Shown piece by piece: positions 1-8,973 of a DNA stretch of 64,000 nt. Origin of the DNA: JAWXBR01 sp034440235 (GTDB lineage: Bacteria > Bacteroidota > Ignavibacteria > Kapaibacteriales > Kapaibacteriaceae); NCBI GenBank assembly GCA_034440235.1, contig JAWXBR010000017.1, positions 15,311 through 79,310 of the forward strand, read 5' to 3'. The notes beneath the pieces were generated by a model. That model saw nothing but the letters and a program-made list of their open reading frames with translations. It was not told where the DNA came from and made no database searches. Made by a program: the position numbers and the translations under genes. Each line of letters opens with the position of its first letter. Positions within the stretch are counted from its first letter, which is position 1.

Positions 1-2517
1 GATTGTCGCGTGGAGTATATATCGAATGCATCTTCGGTTTGGCAATTTCTAAATCTGGGTTATGTAACCGGCTCAACAATTCAATGGGTTTTGCAGAATA
101 TGCCCCTGCCTCCAAGAGATTTTTTCTACGTGTATCATACCCTTATTAACCTGCCAATTGTTGGTTTGCATCCACCACAAATTGTCATCGTCCCCTACCT
201 CACCACCCAGCCCCTTGATTCCTTTCCCATCGACTTATCCGATACTGTTCGAATCGATTATGGAAAGGTTCGTGTGAACATCGGCGACAAAGGCCTGCAG
301 GACACATCTAAGATAACGGTCATCGATTTTGTACCGCCTCCAACAGTGCCAACAACTGCACCCATTACCGAAGCGGCAATCCGAAGTTGCGATGTGCCGA
401 ACATCGACCTCGACTCGGCGACCTACAATGCGACAACGGTGCCCGGGTACGCGGGCGACATGAATGCATGTGCACCAACAGCGTGCGCCAACAGTATGCA
501 GTGGCTCGAAAAACATTTTCCTATCAACACGGGGCTTTCGCACCGTCAGAAACTGGTCGAACTAAGCAAACTCATGGGTCGAGAAAACAATACCGGTGTG
601 TGGTCAGAAGATTTTATTCGTGCTAAGCTCGATTACATCAACAAATACAACCTGCCGATAAAAGTAAAATTTCAGTTAAGGGGCTTGACGAATGACATCG
701 CAACATCTCCCGAGAGCGATTACGAAAGCAGTGCATCGAATCAAATTGAAGGCGCATACCCCAAGTGGGAATGGCTGAAGAAAGAAATGCACGACAGCGA
801 AGACGTCGAGATGTTTGTTGAGTATCACGATCGAAGTGGCGATACGTCGATCGTATCCGGACGTCATGTCATCACCGCCAGTGGCGTAGCAGAGGCAGCC
901 GGACAACATCGGTTCTGGTATAAGGACGATGCCGATCAGGCAAAAGCAGGCGGCACTCGCGAGGTCGCGAACGAATGGAGATTGCGTGGTGGTACAATTC
1001 CTATCATCGACCATGTCGATTGGTCGCCAACGACATCGAGAACAACGGTTGTGTACGGCGTGATTTCTGAGTCGTACGATTCGACTGTAAGGCGCAAAGA
1101 AAAAGGCTTCTTTGAAAAACTTCGCGATCGCACCGTTGGATGGGCACCCAGATATGAACACGACGAAGCAGTCGATTGGGTGAAATCGCATCCGATACGG
1201 TTCGGCAACATGTACACACGCCTGCGCGATGGTGTGTATCAGCCTAACGAATGGCGGTGGGTGCTGCGCAATCATCCCATTGGTGGAGTATTTGACGGTG
1301 GCACATCGACAATCCTCAGCCATTATACCCTTGGCATCGACACAACACGATTCCCCGACCCGATAGAAGTTCGCATTCTCTATACAGACGAGCCAGTAAA
1401 AGAACAACCTCCGAATATTGGTCCTGGTATCCTCTATCCTGTTCCACCGACAATCGGCAACTACGCACAAGGTTCGCCGAACCTCACAACCATCGAGCCA
1501 CCTCCAACAACGCACAAATTTCTCGAGTATCCACCGGTAGATGGGTTGCCCTTCAAGGTCGATACTGCCATTATTCACAAAGACGTACCTGGTGCCGATG
1601 TCTCTGCAAATGACACAGCCATGGTGGGCGAGTCGTTCATACTTCATGCGGCGGCTGCAATGTCATGGCTAGGCGCTCATGCTCCAGAAGTAAATCTTAA
1701 CCGTAGCAACTCGACGTTGCGTAAAGAGATTGCTGAACGTCTTCAGTTTCTTGCGCCAAATTCTCAGTCGCCACAGATCGAAGCCCTTTTGCGAGAAACA
1801 CAGAGTGGCTATATGCAAATGAGACCATCGTTTCAGAGCTTCAGACTTCCAGATGAGGATATCGTAATTTCTTCAATCCCAGAAGGTCCGGTCTACCACG
1901 CTAAGAACGTTAGCGTCGACCGCAAAATCGAATGGACATGGCTTCGTGATCGGTTAAAACGATTTGGTCCGATGCCCGTAGAAATCGGTTACTACAACGC
2001 CGACAAACGCACGCACGGAACGTGGGCATTAATCATCGGCGTGGTTGAACACAACGGCCTCAAGCGCCTGATTATGAATGTCGACATGGAAGAAGATGCT
2101 CCAGGCGGACAGGAAAAACTTGTGCATACCGTACAGACATATAACGGCTACCACTACCTTGTCGAGCAATCGTCAAACGTCAGCAGGGCCTACATCGAAA
2201 CGGTCCTCTCTCTTGAGTACGATCCTTCGATGGTCGATGTGAAGGCCCAGCCCCTTACCGAAGTGTACAACCTTCGTGTTGTACCACAACCATCGGATGA
2301 CGTTGTCTCGGTCTCGTGGCAACAAGCCTACACAGCGGGTGCAACAATTAGTGTTATCGACTTGCTAGGTGTCGAGCGCTTGCGTGCAGATGTTCCGAAT
2401 GACGGCTCTGCCACGTGGACAACATCGACGTCGATGTTATCGAACGGACGTTACACCATCGTGATTTCCACAACGCTGGGAAGAACATCAATACCACTCA
2501 TTGTAATTCATGAGTAA
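1..2517 (+). CDS. Large secreted protein with duplicated C39-like peptidase domain and C-terminal sorting domain (5' partial)
   Basis: The frame is open to the window edge, so the true start is probably upstream; the first possible start in view is GTG at 10, and residues below are counted from it. Residues about 125-310 look like a C39/papain-fold module: the motif NACAPTACANSMQWL carries Cys154 and Cys159, and SGRHVITASG carries His286. Residues about 520-700 repeat the same layout, with HAAAAMSWLGAHAPE in place of the Cys motif and HGTWALIIGVVEHNG in place of the His motif, so the second copy has lost the cysteine. The last 80 or so residues (from VYNLRVVPQPSDD to SNGRYTIVIST) look like a T9SS type-A sorting domain. 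Export to the cell surface is inferred; peptidase activity of the first copy is possible but unproven. Confidence 0.7.
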   Translation, partial: DCRVEYISNASSVWQFLNLGYVTGSTIQWVLQNMPLPPRDFFYVYHTLINLPIVGLHPPQIVIVPYLTTQPLDSFPIDLSDTVRIDYGKVRVNIGDKGLQDTSKITVIDFVPPPTVPTTAPITEAAIRSCDVPNIDLDSATYNATTVPGYAGDMNACAPTACANSMQWLEKHFPINTGLSHRQKLVELSKLMGRENNTGVWSEDFIRAKLDYINKYNLPIKVKFQLRGLTNDIATSPESDYESSASNQIEGAYPKWEWLKKEMHDSEDVEMFVEYHDRSGDTSIVSGRHVITASGVAEAAGQHRFWYKDDADQAKAGGTREVANEWRLRGGTIPIIDHVDWSPTTSRTTVVYGVISESYDSTVRRKEKGFFEKLRDRTVGWAPRYEHDEAVDWVKSHPIRFGNMYTRLRDGVYQPNEWRWVLRNHPIGGVFDGGTSTILSHYTLGIDTTRFPDPIEVRILYTDEPVKEQPPNIGPGILYPVPPTIGNYAQGSPNLTTIEPPPTTHKFLEYPPVDGLPFKVDTAIIHKDVPGADVSANDTAMVGESFILHAAAAMSWLGAHAPEVNLNRSNSTLRKEIAERLQFLAPNSQSPQIEALLRETQSGYMQMRPSFQSFRLPDEDIVISSIPEGPVYHAKNVSVDRKIEWTWLRDRLKRFGPMPVEIGYYNADKRTHGTWALIIGVVEHNGLKRLIMNVDMEEDAPGGQEKLVHTVQTYNGYHYLVEQSSNVSRAYIETVLSLEYDPSMVDVKAQPLTEVYNLRVVPQPSDDVVSVSWQQAYTAGATISVIDLLGVERLRADVPNDGSATWTTSTSMLSNGRYTIVISTTLGRTSIPLIVIHE

Positions 2518-2580
2518 ACTAATGTTGCAATTGACGATCAATCGTTAGGTTCGCGTACCATTCTAATAAACTAGGACCAC

Positions 2581-3189
2581 ATGAAACCACTTGCAACTAT
2601 AGTTGCGTTGCTTTTAGTAACTTATGTTAGCGTCTATGCGCAACAGAAAACCATAGAGACTACGACAACGGTAGATTCTTCTGCAGCAGGCAAAACAACA
2701 TCAACGCAGACCAGTACGAAGGTTATTCAGGAAGTAGACGTGCCGCGTAACAACATGATTACGATTAACCCGTTAAAGTTTTTCATCTTTTACAACTTAT
2801 CGTTCTATCATGCCTTGTCTGATGTTGTCGTTATTGGCGGTGGTGCACAAGTACCAACGCTTAGCGCCATAGGTGGCTTTGGCCTAAATGCTGAAGCTCG
2901 ATTTCATCCGTCTGCACGACGAATGCGAGGTTTCTACGTTGCGCCTAACATATCCTTCAACACGCTCAATAGTTCGAGTTCTTCGCAAGACGAAACCGCC
3001 ACTGCTTTCTCTATTGGTGTGCTACTTGGATGGCAGTGGTTTCCTGGAGATGACTTCGCAATGGGGCTTGGCCTCGGCGTGGACAAGTACTTCCTTTCCG
3101 CATCCAATTCTAGTGGTACTGTAGACATCTTCAACGCATTCAATGGCGTAACTCCGGCATTCCGTTTCGACATCGGTTATGCCTGGTAA
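2581..3189 (+). CDS. Small outer-membrane beta-barrel-like protein
   Basis: A 202-residue protein that begins with a clear signal peptide (MKPLATIVALLLVTYVSVYAQ). A short Thr/Ser-rich stretch follows, then alternating hydrophobic segments that look like beta strands (NMITINPLKFFIFYNLSFYH, LGLGVDKYFLSAS). It ends in an aromatic residue (FDIGYAW), as outer-membrane barrels usually do. It lies 63 bp after the large secreted protein on the same strand and may be co-transcribed. No named family is recognised; an outer-membrane location is inferred from the signal peptide and the terminal residue. Confidence 0.65.
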   Translation: MKPLATIVALLLVTYVSVYAQQKTIETTTTVDSSAAGKTTSTQTSTKVIQEVDVPRNNMITINPLKFFIFYNLSFYHALSDVVVIGGGAQVPTLSAIGGFGLNAEARFHPSARRMRGFYVAPNISFNTLNSSSSSQDETATAFSIGVLLGWQWFPGDDFAMGLGLGVDKYFLSASNSSGTVDIFNAFNGVTPAFRFDIGYAW

Positions 3190-3217
3190 GTCGTCGAGTA
3201 TTAGAGCTTGGCCAGAC

Positions 3218-5671
3218 TTAGTATAATAGTTTGTATTTGGCCGGATTTGCCTCATGCATCATAACATGCGCTGCATCGAACACATGTTCGGCTTCTGGTT
3301 TTGACCAGTAGTTGCCGTCGGTGCCATACGCAGGTCTGTGCTCTGCAGCAGTAAGAGTACGCGGCGCAGAATCGAGATGGCGATAGCCGTTTTGTTCTTC
3401 GAGGATATGACGCAACATGAACGACGAAGTACCCCCTGGGATATCTTCGTCGAACACCATAAGGCGATTCGTTTTCTTGAGCGATTCAACGATAACGTGG
3501 TGTTTGTCGAACGGCAAGAGCGTTTGTACATCAACGATTTCTAGATCAATTCCTACTGCTTCTAACATTGCAGCTGCATCGAGCGCAACGCGAACACATG
3601 CACCATACGTAACGAGTGTAATGTCGTTACCGCTGCGCACAATTTCGGGGACACCAAGTTCAACGGTGTATTCGCCAATGTTCGACGGTAGTTTTTCTTT
3701 TAAGCGATAACCATTCAACACTTCGACAACAAGGCCAGGGTCGTCGCCCTTCAAGAGCGTCGCATACATGCCTGCTGCTTGCGTGAAGTTTCGTGGCACA
3801 CATACATGCACACCACGCACAAGATTGATGATGCCAGCCATGGGTGAACCGCTATGCCAGATGCCTTCGAGACGATGGCCGCGCGTGCGCACAATCACGG
3901 GAGCTTTCTGTCCGCCCTTCGTTCTCCAATGCACCGTAGCAAGGTCATCGCTCATGAGCTGCAAGGCGTAAAGGACGTAGTCGAGGTACTGTATTTCGGC
4001 AATCGGACGTAGACCGCGCATGGCCATGCCAATCGCTTGTCCGAGTATCGTGCACTCGCGAATGCCAACGTCCATCACACGCAGCTCGCCAAACTCCGCC
4101 TGACATCCTGCCATGCCCTGATTTACGTCGCCGAGTTTGCCCATGTCTTCGCCAAATGCGACGATGCGTTTGTCGTTGCGCATTGCATGCTTAAAGAACG
4201 CATTAATAACTTCCGAACCGTTTACCGATGTCGAATCGGCACCGTATTGTGCATCCGACCCAGCAACGTTCAACGCTGAGCGTCCATCGTCCTCGCAAAA
4301 CAGATGTGATGCATACAACGGCTTTATGCTCTTGTTATAGGACGTGAACCACGCGGCAAGGGGCTCAGAGCTCACGGGGCTTTGCACCTGTGCACATATA
4401 CGAAGTGCTGCATGCACAGCAACCATGATGTCTCGACGGAACGGTTCGCGTATCGCTGCCAGTTCTTTTGAGCTTGCAGCTATGTTCGATGCAATGTCTG
4501 CATGTCCTGTTGTTTGCAGTGTGGCAACAAGTGCATCCAGTTGTTCGATTGCTTGCGCAATCTCGGCACGTATTGGTGCAGTGTAGGCTTCGAATGACTT
4601 TCGTTGAGCGAGACGAGCGGACTCGACTGCTTCACGATCGATCGTATCGAGTTCTTCTGCCGACGCATATCCTTTTTCGAGAATCAGTGCACGGAATCGC
4701 GCGATGCAGTCATACTCTTTCTCCCAGTCCATGCGCTCTGCCGATTTATAGCGCTCATGCGAGCCGGATGTAGAGTGACCTTGTGGTTGCGTGACCTCAA
4801 TTACGTGTATGATCTGCGGAACATGTTCTGTGCGTGCTGTTTCGGTTGCCTTCGCATATGTAGCAACTAGGTTGGGGTAATCCCACCCTTTCACGACGTG
4901 TACATCGTATCCCGAGTTACTATCTGGTGTCCGCTGGAAGCCCCTTAATAGTTCACCGATGTTCGACTTTGTGACTTGAAGTTCGTTCGGGACAGAAATG
5001 CCGTAGCCGTCATCCCAGATCGAGATAACTGCAGGAGCTTTTAGCACACCTATGGCATTTACAGATTCCCAAAACATACCTTCGGCGCACGAGGCGTTGC
5101 CAATCGTGCCAAACGCAACTTCGTTACCCTTGCGAGTGAACATTGTCATGTCATGCAGGGCTTCGTTTCCTCTGTACAGACGAGAGGCGTATGCCAGGCC
5201 AACCAGACGCGGCATTTGCGACCCCGTCGGTGAGACATCTGCCGAGACGTTACGTGTTTTCGTCTGGTCGAGCCATTTGCCGTTTTCATCGATAAACCGC
5301 GTCGCAAAGTGGCCGTTCATCGACCGACCCGCCGAAGCCGGTTCGGCTTGGACGTCGGTGTGCGCATAGAGTTGGGCAAAGAATTTCTCGACGCTACTCT
5401 CGCCAATGGCAAACATGAATGTCTGGTCGCGGTAGTACCCGCTGCGCCAGTCACCGGGTTGAAATGCTCGCGCCATGGCCAGTTGTGCCAGTTCCTTGCC
5501 GTCGCCGAAGATGCCGAACTTGGCTTTTCCGGAAAGCACCTCACGGCGTCCCAACAGCGATGCCTGCCTGCTTTCTACCGCAAGACGGTAGTCTTCGAGG
5601 TAGGTCGCTGCGGCATTGGCCAAAGCCTTCGACTTCTTCTTTTCTACAGGAGGTGCGGTTGTTGACTTCAT
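3218..5671 (-). CDS. Fused alpha-beta E1 of a 2-oxoacid dehydrogenase (pyruvate or branched-chain type)
   Basis: Thiamine-diphosphate-dependent E1 that decarboxylates a 2-oxoacid and passes the acyl group to the lipoyl E2. At 817 residues it is an end-to-end fusion. Residues 1 to about 440 are the alpha-type domain with the ThDP region ending ISIWDDGYGISVPNE near residue 225. Residues about 485-817 are the transketolase-like beta domain (RIVAFGEDMGKLGDVNQG, MDVGIRECTILGQAIGMAMR). Such fusions are common in Bacteroidota and Chlorobiota. No E2 or E3 gene is in the window, so the substrate cannot be settled. A -7-like box (TATTTTCG) lies 8 bp before the ATG. The gmk gene ends 21 bp upstream on the same strand. 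Confidence 0.9.
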   Translation of the reverse strand: MKSTTAPPVEKKKSKALANAAATYLEDYRLAVESRQASLLGRREVLSGKAKFGIFGDGKELAQLAMARAFQPGDWRSGYYRDQTFMFAIGESSVEKFFAQLYAHTDVQAEPASAGRSMNGHFATRFIDENGKWLDQTKTRNVSADVSPTGSQMPRLVGLAYASRLYRGNEALHDMTMFTRKGNEVAFGTIGNASCAEGMFWESVNAIGVLKAPAVISIWDDGYGISVPNELQVTKSNIGELLRGFQRTPDSNSGYDVHVVKGWDYPNLVATYAKATETARTEHVPQIIHVIEVTQPQGHSTSGSHERYKSAERMDWEKEYDCIARFRALILEKGYASAEELDTIDREAVESARLAQRKSFEAYTAPIRAEIAQAIEQLDALVATLQTTGHADIASNIAASSKELAAIREPFRRDIMVAVHAALRICAQVQSPVSSEPLAAWFTSYNKSIKPLYASHLFCEDDGRSALNVAGSDAQYGADSTSVNGSEVINAFFKHAMRNDKRIVAFGEDMGKLGDVNQGMAGCQAEFGELRVMDVGIRECTILGQAIGMAMRGLRPIAEIQYLDYVLYALQLMSDDLATVHWRTKGGQKAPVIVRTRGHRLEGIWHSGSPMAGIINLVRGVHVCVPRNFTQAAGMYATLLKGDDPGLVVEVLNGYRLKEKLPSNIGEYTVELGVPEIVRSGNDITLVTYGACVRVALDAAAMLEAVGIDLEIVDVQTLLPFDKHHVIVESLKKTNRLMVFDEDIPGGTSSFMLRHILEEQNGYRHLDSAPRTLTAAEHRPAYGTDGNYWSKPEAEHVFDAAHVMMHEANPAKYKLLY

Positions 5672-5679
5672 AGAACCGC

Positions 5680-5687
5680 GAAAATAC
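5680..5687 (-). promoter_or_regulatory. Possible -7 box (TATTTTCG) for the E1 gene
   Basis: On the minus strand TATTTTCG is a near match to the Bacteroidota TAnnTTTG -7 element. It ends 8 bp before the E1 start codon, so the transcript would be leaderless or nearly so. It would let E1 be expressed separately from gmk. Motif match only. Confidence 0.3.
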
Positions 5688-5692
5688 GAAGG

Positions 5693-6286
5693 CTAGCTGT
5701 CGAACATGCCTTGTTGGATCGGAGACCCTTCTGAGGCGTCGGCTATAAGGGCCTCGGCGCGAGTCAGAGTGTCAAGTAAGATGTCGTTAACGATGACTTC
5801 GGCAAACTCGCCTCTGTGGCCCATTTCCATTTCGGCGCGGGCCATGCGCAAGGAAATCTGATCGTCGGTTTCGGTCTTGCGTTCGCGAAGTCTATTTTCC
5901 AAAATCTCCAGTGACGGAGGTGCAATAAAGATGAGGAGCGTGTCTTCGGGGAATGCATGCAAGAGCGAAAGAGCCCCTTTCACGTCGACGTCGAAGACGA
6001 CGTGAGCCCCTCTATCGAGGGCCGATTGCACCTGCGAACGCAACGTACCGTAATAATGACCGAAGATCTCTTCGTATTCGATAAGGTCGCCACGTTCGAT
6101 TGATGCACGAAATGCTTCGCGCGTAAGGAAATGATAGTCACGACCGTCAACTTCGTTCGGACGTTGTCCGCGCGTCGTTGCACTCACGCTGAACTCAAGC
6201 GCTGGAAAGCGCGTGAGTAAATGACGTGCTACGGTAGTCTTACCCGAGCCGCTGGGTGCACTAAGAACAATAAGCTGTTTTTTCAT
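5693..6286 (-). CDS. gmk: Guanylate kinase
   Basis: Phosphorylates GMP to GDP with ATP in the cytoplasm. The P-loop LSAPSGSGKTTVARHLL is at residues 8-24. GMP-binding and lid motifs are present (SATTRGQRPNEVDGRDYHFL, then IEYEEIFGHYYGT). The length of 197 residues is typical. The start codon ATG overlaps the TGA of a 15-codon micro-ORF that fills the gap after yicC. The yicC-gmk order is common in many bacteria, often followed by rpoZ, which is absent here. Confidence 0.96.
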   Translation of the reverse strand: MKKQLIVLSAPSGSGKTTVARHLLTRFPALEFSVSATTRGQRPNEVDGRDYHFLTREAFRASIERGDLIEYEEIFGHYYGTLRSQVQSALDRGAHVVFDVDVKGALSLLHAFPEDTLLIFIAPPSLEILENRLRERKTETDDQISLRMARAEMEMGHRGEFAEVIVNDILLDTLTRAEALIADASEGSPIQQGMFDS

Positions 6287-6330
6287 GCCACGTGTTGCAC
6301 TTGAATGGACATAAGCACTTGAATGTACAT
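6283..6330 (-). CDS. Micro-ORF bridging yicC and gmk (15 codons)
   Basis: ATG begins one base after the yicC TAA and the frame ends in a TGA that overlaps the gmk ATG (ATGA). The peptide would be MYIQVLMSIQVQHVA. It is built from two copies of an 18-bp unit (6315-6332 and 6297-6314), giving the repeated peptide pattern YIQVLM/SIQVQH. It may serve to carry terminating ribosomes from yicC to gmk rather than to make a functional peptide. Translation is inferred from stop-start geometry only. Confidence 0.35.
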   Translation of the reverse strand: MYIQVLMSIQVQHVA

Positions 6331-6331
6331 G

Positions 6332-7207
6332 TTATTCTACGTTCTGTACTTGTTCACGCATGCGTTCGAGCTCTTCCTTCATTCCGACGACAAGGCGGGC
6401 TATTTCTGGGTCGTTTGCCTTCGATCCGATGGTGTTTACCTCCCTATTCATTTCCTGCAGTAGAAAATTCAGCTTACGTCCGACTGCTGTCTCGTCCTGC
6501 ATGTACTCGCGAAAGAACTTCATGTGACTTCGCAGCCGTACGCACTCTTCCGATACGTCAAGTTTTTCTGAAAGCAGAACAATCTCGAGTTGCAGACGAT
6601 GTTCGTCGACCACGGCATCATCGACAAGCTGGCGCACGCGTTCGCGCAACCGGTTGCGTTCGAATGGAATACGTTCGGCCGAGCGGACCTCGATGTCAGC
6701 CAGGGCAGTGTCTATTGCAAGGATGCGGTTGTCGAAATCTGCGGTAAGCTCAGAGCCTTCTTTCTCACGCATCTCATTGAGGGAGCGAAGCGCTTCGACG
6801 ATTGCTGCTTTTAGGTCGGGCCAAGCGTCCGGACGTTCTGCATCTTCTTCTGGTCGTGCCATGACGGCATCGAACTTCATAAGCGTTTCGATCGTTACGT
6901 CGCCTTCGAGGTGTAGCTTGTCTCGCAATACTCGCAGCGACTTTGTGATACGCTCAGCAGCTTCTGCATTAAACGTCACCTCTTCATTGGCTGCTGCTGC
7001 TTCTAAACGAACGTACACAGAAATCGTGCCTCGCGAAACATGCTCGCGCACGGTTTCACGAACGTTGAGTTCTTTATTCGCAAAGTTTTTCGGAAGTCGT
7101 GTTGTGAGTTCCAGATACCGAGCATTTACGCATCGTATCTCTACAGAGCAGGGCAAACCCTGCAACATCGATTCGCTCTTGCCATACCCCGTCATGCTTC
7201 TAATCAT
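6332..7207 (-). CDS. yicC: YicC/YloC-family endoribonuclease-like protein
   Basis: The N-terminus MIRSMTGYGKSE is the family signature, and the length of 291 residues matches. The C-terminal DUF1732 region is present (LSEKLDVSEECVRLRSHMKFF, GRKLNFLLQEMNREVNTIGSKAND). Members of this family have been linked to RNA turnover; the exact target here is unknown. The start codon lies inside the first unit of a 20-bp tandem repeat and overlaps the stop of an upstream micro-ORF. The gene heads a yicC-gmk-E1 run and diverges from the purine phosphorylase gene. Confidence 0.93.
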   Translation of the reverse strand: MIRSMTGYGKSESMLQGLPCSVEIRCVNARYLELTTRLPKNFANKELNVRETVREHVSRGTISVYVRLEAAAANEEVTFNAEAAERITKSLRVLRDKLHLEGDVTIETLMKFDAVMARPEEDAERPDAWPDLKAAIVEALRSLNEMREKEGSELTADFDNRILAIDTALADIEVRSAERIPFERNRLRERVRQLVDDAVVDEHRLQLEIVLLSEKLDVSEECVRLRSHMKFFREYMQDETAVGRKLNFLLQEMNREVNTIGSKANDPEIARLVVGMKEELERMREQVQNVE

Positions 7208-7285
7208 ATTCTCTGCCTTCTAATCATTTTCTCGACCTTGTAGTCATTTTCTCGGCCCTGTAGAGATATTCTCGGCCTTGTAGTC
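7201..7285 (-). repeat. Four 20-bp tandem repeats carrying the yicC start and two coupled micro-ORFs
   Basis: Units begin at 7201, 7221, 7241 and 7261, with a short partial unit at 7281. On the minus strand units 1-3 contain an ATG at 7207 (yicC itself), 7227 and 7247. The ATG at 7247 opens MTTRSRK, whose TGA overlaps the ATG at 7227. That ATG opens MIRRQRI, whose TGA overlaps the yicC ATG. The unit length of 20 bp leaves remainder 2 when divided by 3, exactly what keeps each ATGA junction intact. The array looks like repeated slippage duplication of a translation start region. Confidence 0.75.
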
Positions 7286-7315
7286 GGCAAAGATAGCGAC
7301 CGTATCTTGCCATCC

Positions 7316-8107
7316 ATGATTGAGGCACTCGCACCATATACTATCAAGGTCTGGATTGTCGCTGGTTCGGGCTTTGCCGATGCCATCATTGCGGCTCAGT
7401 TGCCTTTACTTACAGAGGTGGCGTACGAAGCGGTTCCGGGCATACCGGCAACAACAGTGCACGGACACAAAGCGGTGTTACGCGTTGTAGACTATGGTGG
7501 CGCAGCCGTAGGAATATTTCTTGGACGCCATCACCTTTACGAAGGTCACTCTGGCGATGCTTCGTGCGCACTCGTACGTGTAGCGCAAGAGCATGGAGGC
7601 ACACACATTATTCTGACGAATGCTTCGGGCGGGCTCGATCCGTCGCTATCCGTAGGCGACATTGCACTGTTGCACGATGGTATCGATTTTACGTTCGAGA
7701 ATGCCTCATCATCCCAACGGCAACCATCATCCCATCGACTTCCATCAGCGCATCAACCGCCGAAATTCGACAAGGCATGGATAACCAAGACATCGCAACG
7801 CTGCTTTGCGCACGGAATCGCAACGAGAGAGTGCTCATACGCGCAGGTGTTGGGTCCGTCATTCGAAACACGGGCCGAAATCAGAATGCTGCGTCGTATG
7901 GGTGCAGACCTTGTTGGCATGTCTACTATTCACGAGGCATCTGCTGCGACAATCTTGGGCATGCACGTACTAGGCATCTCGTTGGTAACCAACAAGGCAA
8001 GTGATACGACGGGCTCTGCTATTTCACACCGAGAGGTGCTCGAGACTGCATTGGAAGGCTCTGCTAGACTTCGTGTGGTATTGATGGCTGCGTTAGACAC
8101 AGCATAG
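7316..8107 (+). CDS. Purine nucleoside phosphorylase, class I trimeric type
   Basis: Splits purine nucleosides with phosphate to base and ribose 1-phosphate. Family motifs are in order: AGSGFADAI near the N-terminus, GRHHLYEGH (phosphate/nucleoside site), TNASGGLDPSLSVGD, GPSFETRAEIRMLRRMGAD, GMSTIHEASAA and VTNKASDTTGSAISH (base-binding Asn). The usual GMSTVPE is changed to GMSTIHE, so substrate preference may differ. A low-complexity insert (SSSQRQPSSHRLPSAHQPP) lies mid-protein. ATG at 7316 is preferred over the in-frame TTG at 7307. The stop TAG overlaps by one base a GTG in frame with the next gene. Confidence 0.85.
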   Translation: MIEALAPYTIKVWIVAGSGFADAIIAAQLPLLTEVAYEAVPGIPATTVHGHKAVLRVVDYGGAAVGIFLGRHHLYEGHSGDASCALVRVAQEHGGTHIILTNASGGLDPSLSVGDIALLHDGIDFTFENASSSQRQPSSHRLPSAHQPPKFDKAWITKTSQRCFAHGIATRECSYAQVLGPSFETRAEIRMLRRMGADLVGMSTIHEASAATILGMHVLGISLVTNKASDTTGSAISHREVLETALEGSARLRVVLMAALDTA

Positions 8108-8141
8108 TGCCCTACAGAACACCGCCTAGGGTCAGGTGCAG

Positions 8142-8149
8142 TATCTTTG
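8142..8149 (+). promoter_or_regulatory. -7 box (TATCTTTG) for the lipoprotein gene
   Basis: TATCTTTG matches TAnnTTTG and stands 5 bp before the ATG at 8155, which would place the transcription start at or very near the start codon. It lies inside the frame of the longer GTG-started reading at 8107. Confidence 0.45.
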
Positions 8150-8154
8150 CTGAT

Positions 8155-8973
8155 ATGCGAGAACGTTCTGCTGTCTGTTTATTTACTGTGTGTGTGCTGG
8201 TGATTACTACGCTCTGCACCACCTCATGTAAGCAAACTTTTTCTAGTCCGTGGAAACTGCGCGGACTTCGCGTTGACGGAGAAATTTTTCACGTCAAGGC
8301 ATTTAAACTCAGCGATTCTACCGTACAGCTTTCATTTGTTGGAACGGCTAACCTCCGCACGAAGGAGGCTTCTATCCGGTACGTCGATGTAGCAATCGGT
8401 ACATCGGCAGATGCCCTTCATGATACCGTTGCGTTTTCTGTAGACCACATTGAGTCGGATGGTGGAGGACCTACACAAGCCATAGGTAATGCTGTATGGG
8501 ATTCGCCAACGGCTAAATTGTCGACGTCTGCCGTTGGTGATATCAGTGTGCTAACTGCGAGCGATCATCTGGTCTTTCGACAGATTATTGAGTACTCCGA
8601 AGCAGAAGGTCTATTCTTAACGCCGTTCGCAACGGCTGCCTCTGATACTACCATCGAAATTGGTGCCCTTGCAAAACGCATTTATTTGCCACCAGGTGAG
8701 TATCTGCCTTCTTCCGAAAATTTCCGCGTTATTATTTCAGAACCTAAGGGTGCAGTTGTTTGGCGCAGCGATGCGGGCATGTCGTTTCTTGCGATGGTAG
8801 GCAATGTAGAACCACGCCAGGCCAATCAGGTTCAGCGATATTCACTGCCGTGGAACGGACGTGATCTACAACAGAACATCGTAGCTCCGGGCGACTATGT
8901 AGTTGAGTTTATTATACCGGCCCGACCAAAGCCATATCAAGCACGTACAACCCTGCAGTGGCCTCCTCGATAG
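8155..8973 (+). CDS. Putative lipoprotein of unknown function
   Basis: The ATG at 8155 gives a lipoprotein signal peptide (RSAVCLFTVCVLVITTLCTTSC) with a TTSC lipobox, so this start is chosen over the in-frame GTG at 8107, although that GTG overlaps the stop of the phosphorylase gene. The mature protein, about 250 residues, is rich in beta-strand-like segments. It ends with SLPWNGRDLQQNIVAPGDYV, which recalls a FlgD-like or Ig-type fold. The last 16 bp overlap ribD. Role unknown; probably anchored in the inner or outer membrane. Confidence 0.7.
   Translation: MRERSAVCLFTVCVLVITTLCTTSCKQTFSSPWKLRGLRVDGEIFHVKAFKLSDSTVQLSFVGTANLRTKEASIRYVDVAIGTSADALHDTVAFSVDHIESDGGGPTQAIGNAVWDSPTAKLSTSAVGDISVLTASDHLVFRQIIEYSEAEGLFLTPFATAASDTTIEIGALAKRIYLPPGEYLPSSENFRVIISEPKGAVVWRSDAGMSFLAMVGNVEPRQANQVQRYSLPWNGRDLQQNIVAPGDYVVEFIIPARPKPYQARTTLQWPPR

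Noticed and set aside
676..1647. Long open frame (323 codons) antisense to the first gene
   Set aside because: Cys- and Arg-rich translation without domain, start signal or neighbours; it is the mirror of the strong coding frame on the plus strand.
2521..2547. Eight-codon ORF (MLQLTINR) after the first gene as another relay micro-ORF
   Set aside because: It starts three bases after the stop but ends 33 bp before the next start, so it does not bridge the junction.
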